Of a stretch of DNA of 64,000 bases, positions 17,566 to 26,103 are shown piece after piece. The notes below the pieces were generated by a model. That model worked only from the letters and a program-made list of their open reading frames with translations. It did not search any database and was not told the origin of the DNA. Source of the DNA: Burkholderia diffusa. GTDB lineage: Bacteria; Pseudomonadota; Gammaproteobacteria; Burkholderiales; Burkholderiaceae. The first letter of the stretch is position 1. Each line of letters begins with the position of its first letter. Location of the stretch: contig NZ_CP013364.1 in NCBI RefSeq assembly GCF_001718315.1, positions 62,001-126,000 of the forward strand, given 5' to 3'. The translations under genes and the position numbers were made by a program.

Positions 17566-18129
17566 TCATCCCCATCGACGCATCGCCTGATCGTCATGCG
17601 CCTTCGGTTCGACCCAGCCGGCCACGCCATCGTGCCGGATTTCCTTCTTCCAGAATGGCGCATGCGTCTTCAGGAAATCCATGATGAATTCGCATGCATC
17701 GAACGCGGCCGCGCGGTGCGCGGCGGCTACCACGACGATCACGACCGGCTGGCCGAGCGGAATGCGCCCGACGCGATGCACGATCCTGGCCGCCTCGAGC
17801 CGCCAGCGTGCGCTGGCTTCCTCGACGATGCTCCAGAGTGCCTGCTCGGTCATCGTCGGATAGTGCTCGACCTCAAGCGCGATCACGTCGTCGACGTCGC
17901 CTTCGTTGCGAACGACGCCGAGGAAATTCACGACCGCGCCGACATTCGGATTGCGAACGATCGGCGCGATCTCGGCGCCGGCGTCGATCGCCGCGTACTG
18001 CACACGCACCTCGAACCCGGCTGCGATCGCCGGCGGCGGCTCGGCATGCGCGTCGGCGGGTTCGGAATGTCCGCCGTTACGCGACGGATCGTCGGATGAC
18101 GCAGCACGGGATTCGGTGAAACGGGTCAT
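17566..18129 (-). CDS. moaE: Molybdopterin synthase catalytic subunit
   Basis: 187 residues; family members are about 150. The catalytic core begins near residue 40 (VQYAAIDAGAEIAPIVRNPN) with conserved stretches GAVVNFLGVVR, EHYPTMTEQAL, VGRIPLGQPVVIVVV, HRAAAFDACEFIMD and the active-site Lys region FWKKE. The first 37 residues are a polar, probably disordered extension. The ATG at 18129 has GGAG 7 bases upstream, so the extension appears real rather than a start error. It lies between moaA and moaD and forms the MoaD2-MoaE2 heterotetramer. Confidence 0.95.
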   Translation of the reverse strand: MTRFTESRAASSDDPSRNGGHSEPADAHAEPPPAIAAGFEVRVQYAAIDAGAEIAPIVRNPNVGAVVNFLGVVRNEGDVDDVIALEVEHYPTMTEQALWSIVEEASARWRLEAARIVHRVGRIPLGQPVVIVVVAAAHRAAAFDACEFIMDFLKTHAPFWKKEIRHDGVAGWVEPKAHDDQAMRRWG

Positions 18130-18173
18130 GACGGTTCTCCAGTAGGCGGTGCGCTCCGCTTCGCGGCAGCCCG

Positions 18174-19244
18174 TCAGCCGCCGACGAGCGACATGCGCAC
18201 GGTCGGATAGGTCTTGCCTGATGGCCGGGCCGCAAGCGTGGCCCGGCGTTCGGAATAGCGATCGTCGCGCCGCATCCATCGTGTGCGCACGGTATCGGCG
18301 AGGCAGTCGATCGGTGCGGCGTCGTCGAGCCACGGCCGCAGGTCGGTGCCCTGCATCGCGAACAGGCACGTATAGAGCTGGCCGTCGGCGGACACGCGGG
18401 CGCGCGAGCACGTGCCGCAGAACGGATGCGACACGCTCGCGATGAAGCCGACCTCGCCCGCGCCGTCGATGTGCCGGCAGCGGATCGCGGTGGCGTCGTG
18501 TCCCGGTTCGCCGACGAGCACGAGCGGATAGCGCGCATCGATGAGCTCGCGCATCCGCGCGGCCGGCACGACCTTGTCGCAGGACCACGCGTTCGCGCCG
18601 CCGACGTCCATGTACTCGATGAAGCGAACGGTCACGCCGCTATGCCGGAAGTGGCGCACGAGCGGCAGGATCTGATCGTCGTTCGCGCCGCGCTCGATCA
18701 CGGCGTTGACCTTCACGGGCGCGAGCCCGGCCGCCTGCGCAGCCTCGATGCCGGCCAGCACACGCGCCACCGGCACGTCGGTGTCGGTCATCCGGCGGAA
18801 CACGATGTCGTCGAGTGCGTCGAGACTCACGGTCACGCGCGACAGGCCCGCATCGCGCAGCGCGCGTGCCTTGGCGGCGAGCAGGGAGCCGTTGGTCGTC
18901 AGCGCGATTTTGACGGGCTTGCCGTCGACGGTCGTCAGCGTCGCGAGCCGTTCGATCAGCGCTTCGAGGTTGCGGCGCAGCAGCGGCTCGCCGCCGGTCA
19001 GGCGGATCTTTTCGACGCCGAGCGAGACGAACGCGCGCGCGATCTTCTCGAGTTGCGCGAACGACAGCCGCTCGGAGGACGGCATGAACGCATAGTCGGG
19101 ACCGAAAGTGTCGCGCGGCATGCAGTAGCCGCACCGGAAATTGCACTGGTCGATGACGGACAGCCGCAGATCGCGCAACGGCCGCGCGAGCGTGTCGAGC
19201 GGGCGGGAGACGGCGGCGGCCGGCGCGGAAGCGATGGCATTCAC
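18174..19244 (-). CDS. moaA: GTP 3',8-cyclase (radical SAM, Moco step 1)
   Basis: 356 residues. Radical-SAM motif CNFRCGYC in the N-terminal part, a second [4Fe-4S] site at the C-terminal part (CGTCSRARVSADGQLYTC) and the C-terminal Gly-Gly (SLVGG) needed for catalysis. It converts GTP to the 8-cyclo precursor used by MoaC for cPMP. The GTG at 19244 is chosen as the start nearest the family N-terminus; no strong ribosome site is visible, and an in-frame start at 19322 (26 residues longer) cannot be excluded. It follows a 223-base leader with several stem-loops. Confidence 0.93.
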   Translation of the reverse strand: MNAIASAPAAAVSRPLDTLARPLRDLRLSVIDQCNFRCGYCMPRDTFGPDYAFMPSSERLSFAQLEKIARAFVSLGVEKIRLTGGEPLLRRNLEALIERLATLTTVDGKPVKIALTTNGSLLAAKARALRDAGLSRVTVSLDALDDIVFRRMTDTDVPVARVLAGIEAAQAAGLAPVKVNAVIERGANDDQILPLVRHFRHSGVTVRFIEYMDVGGANAWSCDKVVPAARMRELIDARYPLVLVGEPGHDATAIRCRHIDGAGEVGFIASVSHPFCGTCSRARVSADGQLYTCLFAMQGTDLRPWLDDAAPIDCLADTVRTRWMRRDDRYSERRATLAARPSGKTYPTVRMSLVGG

Positions 19245-19335
19245 GATGGGTTCGTCTGCCTGCAGGTAGTGAGCGGAACGGCGTCGCCGGTCGGCCGTGC
19301 GTGTGCGGACGTAGCGGCGCACGGATCGTGACGAG

Positions 19336-19421
19336 CCTCATCGTGAGGATAGTCCGACGGATTGCGTCGGCAGAGACACAATCGCGGCCGAAATGCAGGA
19401 ATACAGTTCGTCGTCCTGCAT
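19336..19421 (-). promoter_or_regulatory. Structured leader upstream of moaA (three stem-loops)
   Basis: Three perfect hairpins lie within 86 bases of the moaA leader: CCTCA/TGAGG (19336-19348), CCGACG/CGTCGG (19354-19370) and ATGCAGGA/TCCTGCAT with a 13-base loop (19393-19421). The gap between moeA and moaA (19245-19467) has no gene. moaA leaders carry the Moco RNA element in some gamma-proteobacteria; I cannot confirm that this is one. Confidence 0.35.
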
Positions 19422-19467
19422 GCGCGAAAGACGGGCATCGCGAGCAGGCGCACGCTCGCATTCATGC

Positions 19468-20685
19468 TCACGCGAGCCACTGCACGAAATCGTAATACGG
19501 CACGGTGTCGCCGCGCGCGATGCGCCGGCCCGCTGGCAGACGCGCGAGGCCGCTCGCCTGCACGAGCGATTGCAGCGTGCCGGCGCCTTGCTGCCGCAGC
19601 GTGTCGAGGACGGGCGCGCCATTGGCGTCGATGGTGCGGCGCACGCGCACGAAGCGTTCGCGCTGCGCATCCGGTTCGACGGCGATGTCGATCGGCAGCG
19701 ACGGTACGGCCGGGAGGCAATCGTCTCGTCCCTGCAGGCGGCGGATCATCGGCGCGACGAACAGCGTGAACGTGATCATCGCCGCCCCCGGGTTGCCGGG
19801 CAGCAGCACCACGGGCCGTTCGTCGAGCCGCGCGAGCGCAACGGGCTTGCCGGGTTTCATCCGCACGCCCGATACCACGAACGATGCGCCGAGCGCGGTC
19901 AGCGCCGGGCGCAGCAGGTCTTTGTCGCCGACCGATGCGCCGCCGACGCAGACGACCAGATCGCAGCGCGTGGCCATATCGCGCAGTGCCGCCTCGACGG
20001 CGGCCGGCGTGTCGGCGGCGTGTTCGCTCGCGGTGACGACGGCGCCGGTTCCCGATGCGAGGGCTGCGAGCATCGGCGCGTTGCTGTTGTAGATCTGCTG
20101 GGGCGCACGCGGTTCGCCGCACGGGACGAGTTCGTCGCCGGTCGTCAGGATGCCGATCCGCAGCGGCGGCCGCACGTCGATGCGCGCGCAACCTTGCGCG
20201 GCGGCGACGCCGACGTGCATCGCGCCGAGCCGCACGCCGGCGGGCATCAGCAGGTCGCCCGCGCGAACTTCCTCGCCGCGGCGGCGGATATGCGACCCGC
20301 TGCGCTGCGGTGCGTCGAACGTGACGTGACCGTCCCGCTCGCGCGCGTGCTCCTGCATCACGACGGTGTCGGCACCGGGCGGAATCAGGCTGCCGGTAAA
20401 GATCCGCGCTGCCGTGCGAGGTGCCAGCGGCGAGGGCGAGTCGCCCGCGTAGCAGCGCTGCGCGACGCGCAGCGGCTCGCCGTGTTCGAGGTCGGCGTGA
20501 CGGACCGCATAGCCGTCCATCGCGCTCTGGTCGGCGGGCGGCTGGTCGAGCACGGCGGCGAGCGGTGCGGCCAGCACGTGGCCGGCCGCCTGCGCGACCG
20601 GAATGGAGACGGCCGCATGCGGCGGCGCGAACGCGCCGGCGAACTGCCGTTGGGCGGTATCGAAATCGGTCAGGGGTTTCATCAT
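19468..20685 (-). CDS. moeA: Molybdopterin molybdenumtransferase
   Basis: 405-residue enzyme inserting molybdate into adenylated molybdopterin. Conserved stretches: PPADQSAMDGYAVR, GSLIPPGADTVVMQE, GILTTGDELV, YNSNAPML, VVCVGGASVGDKD, MKPGKPVALAR and LPGNPGAAMI; domain order matches the family (about 400-410 residues). The ATG overlaps the fdhD stop (ATGA), so the two are translationally coupled. It supplies cofactor for NarG and other Mo enzymes, including the YdeP-type protein in this window. Confidence 0.96.
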   Translation of the reverse strand: MMKPLTDFDTAQRQFAGAFAPPHAAVSIPVAQAAGHVLAAPLAAVLDQPPADQSAMDGYAVRHADLEHGEPLRVAQRCYAGDSPSPLAPRTAARIFTGSLIPPGADTVVMQEHARERDGHVTFDAPQRSGSHIRRRGEEVRAGDLLMPAGVRLGAMHVGVAAAQGCARIDVRPPLRIGILTTGDELVPCGEPRAPQQIYNSNAPMLAALASGTGAVVTASEHAADTPAAVEAALRDMATRCDLVVCVGGASVGDKDLLRPALTALGASFVVSGVRMKPGKPVALARLDERPVVLLPGNPGAAMITFTLFVAPMIRRLQGRDDCLPAVPSLPIDIAVEPDAQRERFVRVRRTIDANGAPVLDTLRQQGAGTLQSLVQASGLARLPAGRRIARGDTVPYYDFVQWLA

Positions 20686-21551
20686 GCGGTGAGCGCATGC
20701 GGTTGCGCACGCGTCGGTTCGGGTAGCGGTAGCGCGTCGGGTGACACGTATTCGACGAAGCCGTCGTTGCGGCAGAAGCCGAGCAACCGCACGCCGGCTT
20801 CGCGCGCGACGCCGATCGCGAGCGACGTGGGCGCCGAGATCGTCGCGATCATCGGAATGCCGACGCGTGCCGCCTTGCGCACGAGCTCATAGCTCGCGCG
20901 GCTCGACAGGAACACGAAACCCGCGCTCAGGTCGGCGCGGCATCGCGCGAGCCGGCCGATCAGCTTGTCGAGCGCGTTGTGGCGGCCGACGTCCTCGAAG
21001 ACTTCCAGCACGGCGCCGTCGCGATCGCACCAGGCGGCCGCATGGATGCCGCCGGTCGCGCGCATCAGCGGCTGCCGCGCCGGCAACGCGCGGGCGGCGC
21101 GCGCGACGGCGTCGGTTCCGATGCCGGCCGCCGCACCGGCTGCCGCGATGCGCGGCGGATGCAGGTCGAGCTGCGCAATGCTTTCGATTCCGCAGACCCC
21201 GCAGCCGGTGCGGCCGGCCAGCGCGCGCCGGTGCGCCTTCATCGTCATGAACGCCTGCTGCGACACCGTGAGCCGCACTTCCGCGCTGCCGGTCCGGCAT
21301 TCGCTTTCAATATCGAAGACGTCCGATGCGCGCTCGACGATCCCTTCGCTCAGCGCGAAGCCGAGGCCGAACGCGTCCAGGTCGATCGGCGTCGCCATCA
21401 TCACCGTGTGCGCGATGCCGTTGAATACGAGCGCAACCGGTGTTTCGTCGACGACACGATCGATCGTGTCTCGCGCATCGCCGGCACGATGACGCGTGAC
21501 GTGACACGCGCGGCTGCCGGCCGAATCGTCGGGGCGGTCGCTGGGCTCCAT
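20682..21551 (-). CDS. fdhD: Formate dehydrogenase sulfurtransferase
   Basis: 289-residue sulfurtransferase that passes sulfur from IscS to bis-MGD for formate dehydrogenase activation. The catalytic Cys pair is in GRTGCGVCGIE, and family stretches FALSEGIV, GIHAAAWC, EDVGRHNALDKLIG and SSRASYELVRKAA are intact. The ATG at 21551 has AGGAG 9 bases upstream and gives family length; the frame upstream is a shadow. First gene of the minus-strand Moco series. No formate dehydrogenase operon is in the window, although the YdeP-type enzyme is a relative. Confidence 0.95.
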   Translation of the reverse strand: MEPSDRPDDSAGSRACHVTRHRAGDARDTIDRVVDETPVALVFNGIAHTVMMATPIDLDAFGLGFALSEGIVERASDVFDIESECRTGSAEVRLTVSQQAFMTMKAHRRALAGRTGCGVCGIESIAQLDLHPPRIAAAGAAAGIGTDAVARAARALPARQPLMRATGGIHAAAWCDRDGAVLEVFEDVGRHNALDKLIGRLARCRADLSAGFVFLSSRASYELVRKAARVGIPMIATISAPTSLAIGVAREAGVRLLGFCRNDGFVEYVSPDALPLPEPTRAQPHALTA

Positions 21552-21948
21552 GCGTTTTTCTCCTGGGGATCGTCCGACGCGTGTCACGCGAACGGAACGG
21601 ATTCTGCGGGGGCGGTGTTGAGCTGGCTCGCCACGGGCAGGCCACGAACCGATGGTACGGGCGTTCGGTCGCGCCGCGAATGTACAGCGTCGCCATGCGG
21701 AAAGCAGTACAGCTGCGGGCTTCGTGCCCCTTGAACGGGTTTTCCGTATACACATCTTCGGCCCCGGGGAAAGCACAGTTTCAGCGCACGTTCGCGCGAT
21801 TGCGAGTATCGTCGGAAACGCGATATCGTCATTCACGCTTCGTTGCCGTTCACCGCGATCCGTCGATGTGTGCACGTGCCGTCGCGAAGCCGTCGCGCGA
21901 TTTCCTGCTTCGAGCCGACGTCCTCACAACCACGAGCAAATTACGGTC
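21552..21948. other. Divergent intergenic region fdhD/cioA (397 bases)
   Basis: No gene is supported here. I looked for an FNR/ANR-type TTGAT-N4-ATCAA box, expected for an oxygen-controlled oxidase, and found none. No clear promoter was identified by eye. Confidence 0.5.
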
Positions 21949-23349
21949 ATGGAAATCTTCGATGCGTTCCATCTCGCCCGATTGCAATTCGCGTTCACGG
22001 TGTCGTTCCACATCGTGTTTCCGGCGATCAGCATCGGCATGGCGAGCTTCCTGGCGGTGCTGGAATGGCGCTATCTCGTCACCGGCGATGCCGCCTACAA
22101 ATCCATGTTCCAGTTCTGGTCGAAGATCTTCGCGATCGGCTTCGGGATGGGCGTCGTCTCCGGCGTCGTGATGGCGTACGAGTTCGGCACGAACTGGTCT
22201 GGCTTCTCGCGCATCGCGGGCAACATCACCGGCCCACTGCTCACTTACGAAGTCCTGACGGCCTTTTTCCTCGAAGCCGGTTTTCTCGGCGTGATGCTGT
22301 TCGGCTGGCAGCGCGTCAGCCCGCGTGCGCATTTCTTCGCGACGCTGATGGTCGCGGTCGGCACGCTGATCTCGACATTCTGGATCCTCGCGTCGAACAG
22401 CTTCATGCAGACGCCGCAGGGCTACAGGATCGAGAACGGCCTCGTCGTGCCGGTCGACTGGTTCAAGGTCATCTTCAACCCGTCGTTCCCGTATCGCCTC
22501 GTGCACATGACGATCGCCGCGTTCATCGTCGCGGGCTTCATCGTGGCCGCGTGCGGCGCGTGGCACCTGCTGAAGGGGCGCCGCGACGAGCCGGTGAAGC
22601 GCAGCTTCTCGATGGCGCTGTGGATGCTGCTGCTGCTCGCACCAATCCAGATCGTCGTCGGCGATGCGCACGGGCTGAACACGCGCGAATACCAGCCGGC
22701 GAAGATCGCGGCGATCGAGGGGCTGTGGGAAACCGAGAAGGGCGGCACCGCGCTGAATCTCGTCGGTCTGCCCGACATGCAGGCCGAGACGACCCGCTAT
22801 GCGATCCAGGTGCCGCACCTCGGCAGCCTGATCCTCACGCACAGCTGGGACGGCGAGATTCGCGGGTTGAAGGAATTCCCGGCGCAGGACCGCCCGTATT
22901 CGCCGATCGTGTTCTGGACCTTCCGGATCATGGCCGGCTTCGGGATGCTGATGCTGCTCACCGCGCTGCTCGGCCTGCTGCTGAGAAAGGGCGGACGCCT
23001 GTATGAAACGCGCTGGTTCCAGTGGTTCGTCGTGTGCATGGGGCCGTCGGGCATCGTCGCGCTGCTGGCCGGATGGATCACGACCGAGGTCGGGCGGCAA
23101 CCGTGGACTGTATATGGCGTGCTGCGCACCGTCGATTCGGTCGCGCCGCTCAGCGCGCAGCAGGTCGGCGTGTCGCTGCTGATCTTCGTGGTCGTGTATT
23201 TCCTGGTGTTCGGAACGGGTATCTACTACATGATGAAACTGATGAAGCGCGGGCCGGCCGCGCACGCCGGATACATCGAGCTGCACCGGCATCCGGGGCT
23301 GCGCAAGAGTGCGCTGTCCACGCCGCTGAACGTCACCGAAGCGGAGTAA
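21949..23349 (+). CDS. cioA: Cyanide-insensitive (bd-type) quinol oxidase subunit I
   Basis: 466-residue haem-binding subunit of a bd-family terminal oxidase reducing O2 with quinol electrons. Haem-ligand His in SFHIVFP (N-terminus) and YRLVHMTIA, and acidic helix YEVLTAFFLEAGFLGVMLFG, are present. The short Q-loop and signature GWITTEVGRQPWTVYGVLRT place it in the CioA group rather than E. coli CydA, which is about 520 residues. The ATG at 21949 begins exactly at the conserved MEIFDAFHLARLQFAFT N-terminus. Followed 3 bases later by subunit II. It allows respiration at low oxygen or with cyanide, complementing nitrate respiration. Confidence 0.95.
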   Translation: MEIFDAFHLARLQFAFTVSFHIVFPAISIGMASFLAVLEWRYLVTGDAAYKSMFQFWSKIFAIGFGMGVVSGVVMAYEFGTNWSGFSRIAGNITGPLLTYEVLTAFFLEAGFLGVMLFGWQRVSPRAHFFATLMVAVGTLISTFWILASNSFMQTPQGYRIENGLVVPVDWFKVIFNPSFPYRLVHMTIAAFIVAGFIVAACGAWHLLKGRRDEPVKRSFSMALWMLLLLAPIQIVVGDAHGLNTREYQPAKIAAIEGLWETEKGGTALNLVGLPDMQAETTRYAIQVPHLGSLILTHSWDGEIRGLKEFPAQDRPYSPIVFWTFRIMAGFGMLMLLTALLGLLLRKGGRLYETRWFQWFVVCMGPSGIVALLAGWITTEVGRQPWTVYGVLRTVDSVAPLSAQQVGVSLLIFVVVYFLVFGTGIYYMMKLMKRGPAAHAGYIELHRHPGLRKSALSTPLNVTEAE

Positions 23350-23352
23350 GCC

Positions 23353-24360
23353 ATGCACATCGATCTTCCTGTCGTGTGGGCCGCGATCATCGGTCTCGGC
23401 GTGTTCATCTACGTGATGCTCGACGGCTTCGACCTCGGCATCGGCCTGCTGTTTCCGTTCTTCGACGCGAAGGCCGAACGCGAAGTCATGCTCAATACCG
23501 TCGCGCCGGTATGGGACGGCAACGAGACCTTTCTCGTGCTCGGCGGAGCGGGCCTGTACGGCGCGTTTCCGGTCGTCTACTCGACGCTGCTGCCGGCGAA
23601 CTACCTGCCGCTGATCCTGATGGTGGTCGGGCTGATCTTCCGCGGCGCGGCGTTCGAATTGCGTGCGAAGGCGAACCGCACCCAGCACCTGTGGGATCTC
23701 GCGTTCATCGGCGGGTCCGCGCTGGCCGCGTTCTGCCAGGGGATCACGCTCGGTTCGCTGCTGCAGGGCATCCGGATCGAGAACAATGCGTTCGCGGGCG
23801 GGCCGTTCGACTGGCTGTCGCCGTTCAGCCTGTTCTGCGGGATCGGCGTGCTCGTCACCTATGCGACGCTGGGCTGCGGCTGGTTGATCCTGAAAGTCGA
23901 CGGCGAGCTGCAGCGCAAGATGCGCATGCTGATGAAGCCGCTCGCGGGCGTGCTGCTCGCGGTAATGGGCGTGGTCAGCCTGTGGACCGTGATCGGGCTG
24001 CCGGCCGTCGCGCATCGCTGGTTCGGCAGCGGCAACCTCGGCTGGTTCCTGCCGGTTCCGATCCTCGTCGTCGCATGTGTGTGGGGCATCTTCCACACGG
24101 TAAAGCGCGAGCACGAGGCCACCCCGTTCCTGCTGACGCTCGCGCTCGTGTTCCTCGGCTACACCGGACTCGTGATCAGCATCTGGCCGAACATCGTGCC
24201 GCCGTCGCTGACGATCTGGGATGCGTCGTCGAGCCATTCGAGCCAGCTGTTCGCGCTGGTCGGCACCGTGATCGTGCTGCCGATCATCCTCGTGTACAAC
24301 GCGATGCAGTACCGCGTGTTCCGCGGCAAGGTGCGCGAGGGCGACGCCGGTTATCACTGA
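23353..24360 (+). CDS. cioB: Cyanide-insensitive (bd-type) quinol oxidase subunit II
   Basis: 335-residue membrane subunit with about eight helices that packs against CioA and helps hold the haems. N-terminus MHIDLPVVWAAIIGLGVFIY and the loop VWDGNETFLVLGGAGLYGAFP are characteristic of CydB/CioB. The start is 3 bases after the cioA stop, so the genes are co-transcribed and coupled. A small CydX-like third subunit is not evident after it. Confidence 0.95.
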   Translation: MHIDLPVVWAAIIGLGVFIYVMLDGFDLGIGLLFPFFDAKAEREVMLNTVAPVWDGNETFLVLGGAGLYGAFPVVYSTLLPANYLPLILMVVGLIFRGAAFELRAKANRTQHLWDLAFIGGSALAAFCQGITLGSLLQGIRIENNAFAGGPFDWLSPFSLFCGIGVLVTYATLGCGWLILKVDGELQRKMRMLMKPLAGVLLAVMGVVSLWTVIGLPAVAHRWFGSGNLGWFLPVPILVVACVWGIFHTVKREHEATPFLLTLALVFLGYTGLVISIWPNIVPPSLTIWDASSSHSSQLFALVGTVIVLPIILVYNAMQYRVFRGKVREGDAGYH

Positions 24361-24536
24361 CCGGCGCGCCGAGATGACGGGGCAGCGCGTGCGCGGGCGT
24401 ATCATCACGCGCGCACGCCGCTAATCGCGTCACCCGGCCCGGTATCGAGCCGACAGCGGCCCGCCACGCGCGGGCCGTTGCACTTCGGGCGGCAGCGATC
24501 CACATTGCGTATTTCATCGGCAGTCGAGACAACACC

Positions 24537-25457
24537 ATGATCGTCAGACCACGACAAAACTGGCTCAGGATGCTGTTCGTATGGAACGGCTCCGTGCTGC
24601 AGTCGATCATTCCGCAACTCGTGTTCATGGCGATCGTCAGCACGCTGGCGGTCTTCACGAACGGGCGCATCTTCGGCGAGAAGATTCCGCTGAACACCGC
24701 GCCATTCACGCTGTTCGGGCTGGCACTCGCGATCTTCCTCGCGTTTCGCAACAATGCGAGCTTCGAGCGCTTCAAGGAGGCGCGGCTGCTGTGGGGCAAC
24801 CTGCTGATCGCGGCGCGCACCGTCACGTCGCAGCTGCGGCGCTACCTGCCCGACAGCGTCGGCGACGCGGAGCGCAACCGGCTCGCCGATCTGCTGATCG
24901 CGTTTACGTATGCACTGAAGCATCAGCTGCGTCACACCGATCCGGCGCAGGACCTGCAGCGCATTCTAGGCGCTGAACGCGCGGCCGCATTCGCGCACAA
25001 GTGCTACCAGCCCGTCGCGATTCTCGATGACCTGCGCGGCGGGATCGTCCGCGCGCTGGGCCGCGCGCCCGGCAGCGAAACGACGTGCTGGATGTTCGAT
25101 GCGCAACTGGCCGAGCTGGGCAAGGCGGTGGGCGGCTGCGAGCGCATCCTGACGACACCGATCCCGTTCTCGTACAGCGTGCTGCTGCATCGCACGGTCT
25201 ATGCATACTGCGTGCTGCTGCCGTTCGGGCTCGTCGATTCGACGGAATTCTTCACGCCGCTGATTTGCGTGTTCATCTCGTACACGCTGATTGCGCTCGA
25301 AGCGATCGCGAACGAGGTTGCGGAGCCGTTCGGCCTCGCCCCGAACGCACTGGCGCTCGATGCGATGGCGCGCACGATCGAACGGTCGGTGCTCGAGCTG
25401 GGCGATCGCGCGATGCCGGAGGAGTTCGTGCCGGCGTCGACGTATCAGATCACGTGA
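24537..25457 (+). CDS. Bestrophin-family (UPF0187) channel protein
   Basis: 306-residue inner-membrane protein of the bacterial bestrophin family. Conserved N-terminal MIVRPRQNWLRMLFVWNGSV and TLFGLALAIFLAFRNNASFERFKEAR (first 20 residues of which cover the second helix), the central LLIAARTVTSQLRR, and the C-terminal ALEAIANEVAEPFG motif are present. Family members form pentameric ion channels; the Klebsiella homologue conducts cations. About four membrane segments (25-45, 60-80, 205-230, 235-255). A 176-base gap separates it from cioB; it probably has its own promoter. Confidence 0.9.
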   Translation: MIVRPRQNWLRMLFVWNGSVLQSIIPQLVFMAIVSTLAVFTNGRIFGEKIPLNTAPFTLFGLALAIFLAFRNNASFERFKEARLLWGNLLIAARTVTSQLRRYLPDSVGDAERNRLADLLIAFTYALKHQLRHTDPAQDLQRILGAERAAAFAHKCYQPVAILDDLRGGIVRALGRAPGSETTCWMFDAQLAELGKAVGGCERILTTPIPFSYSVLLHRTVYAYCVLLPFGLVDSTEFFTPLICVFISYTLIALEAIANEVAEPFGLAPNALALDAMARTIERSVLELGDRAMPEEFVPASTYQIT

Positions 25458-25570
25458 ACGGTACGGCGACGCGACCGCGTGTGCTTCGTCGGAGCGGGGT
25501 GCAAGCGACATTGGCGGAACGGACCAGGGAAGTTTGTGTAGACTCGTGCTCGTTCAATGGAGCCAACAAC

Positions 25571-25984
25571 ATGCAACTTCTTGACCATGTGTCCATCGGC
25601 GTTCCGGATATCGACCAGGCACGCCCTTTCTACGACGGTGTCATGGCCGCGCTGGGCGCGACCCGGGTTTATGACCGCGGCACCGCGCTCGGTTACGGTG
25701 AACGTTGCAATGCCAGCGACACCACATCAACCTTCCTGGCGATTTATCTGGATCCCGCCGAGGTCGGAGTGAGCAAGCGGCACTGGTGCTTCAAGGCGGC
25801 TTCCCGCGAGCAGGTGCATGCATTCTTCGAGGCAGGGCTGTCCGCGGGCGGCCGGCCCGATGGCGACCCCGGCTTGAGGCCGCACTATCACGCCGACTAC
25901 TACGCAGCCTTTGTCGTCGATCCGGCCGGAAACCGGATCGAGGCCGTATGCCATGCTGCGCCATCGGCGCACGAGCGGCCGTGA
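25571..25984 (+). CDS. VOC (glyoxalase/bleomycin-resistance fold) protein
   Basis: 137 residues with two beta-alpha-beta-beta-beta repeats of the vicinal oxygen chelate fold. Starts LLDHVSIGVPDIDQARPFYD; the second half has HYHADYYAAFVVDPAGNRIE, carrying the metal-binding His and Glu typical of these proteins. Function within the superfamily (lyase, dioxygenase or resistance protein) cannot be assigned. The ATG at 25571 begins just before the first beta strand. Convergent with trpS. Confidence 0.88.
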   Translation: MQLLDHVSIGVPDIDQARPFYDGVMAALGATRVYDRGTALGYGERCNASDTTSTFLAIYLDPAEVGVSKRHWCFKAASREQVHAFFEAGLSAGGRPDGDPGLRPHYHADYYAAFVVDPAGNRIEAVCHAAPSAHERP

Positions 25985-26011
25985 CGGCACTCGCCGACGA
26001 TTGACTGCCAG

Positions 26012-26029
26012 CGGCACGGCGTCGTGCCG
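26012..26029. other. Hairpin between convergent VOC gene and trpS
   Basis: CGGCACG-GCGT-CGTGCCG, perfect 7-bp stem with a 4-base loop between the two stop codons. No T-run on either side, so a terminator role is only a possibility. Confidence 0.4.
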
Positions 26030-26103
26030 TCGGGTAGCGGACAAGCGCGGCGACGCCATGCCGCCGCGCGTCTTCGCCCGGTCGCGTTTGCCGTGCGCGC
26101 GAC

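Noticed and set aside
21584..21832. 82-codon minus-strand frame between fdhD and cioA
   Set aside because: No family similarity and no ribosome site; appears to be random open frame in a GC-rich gap.
21552..21948. Search for an oxygen-sensor (ANR) box upstream of cioAB
   Set aside because: No sequence close to TTGAT-N4-ATCAA found in the gap.
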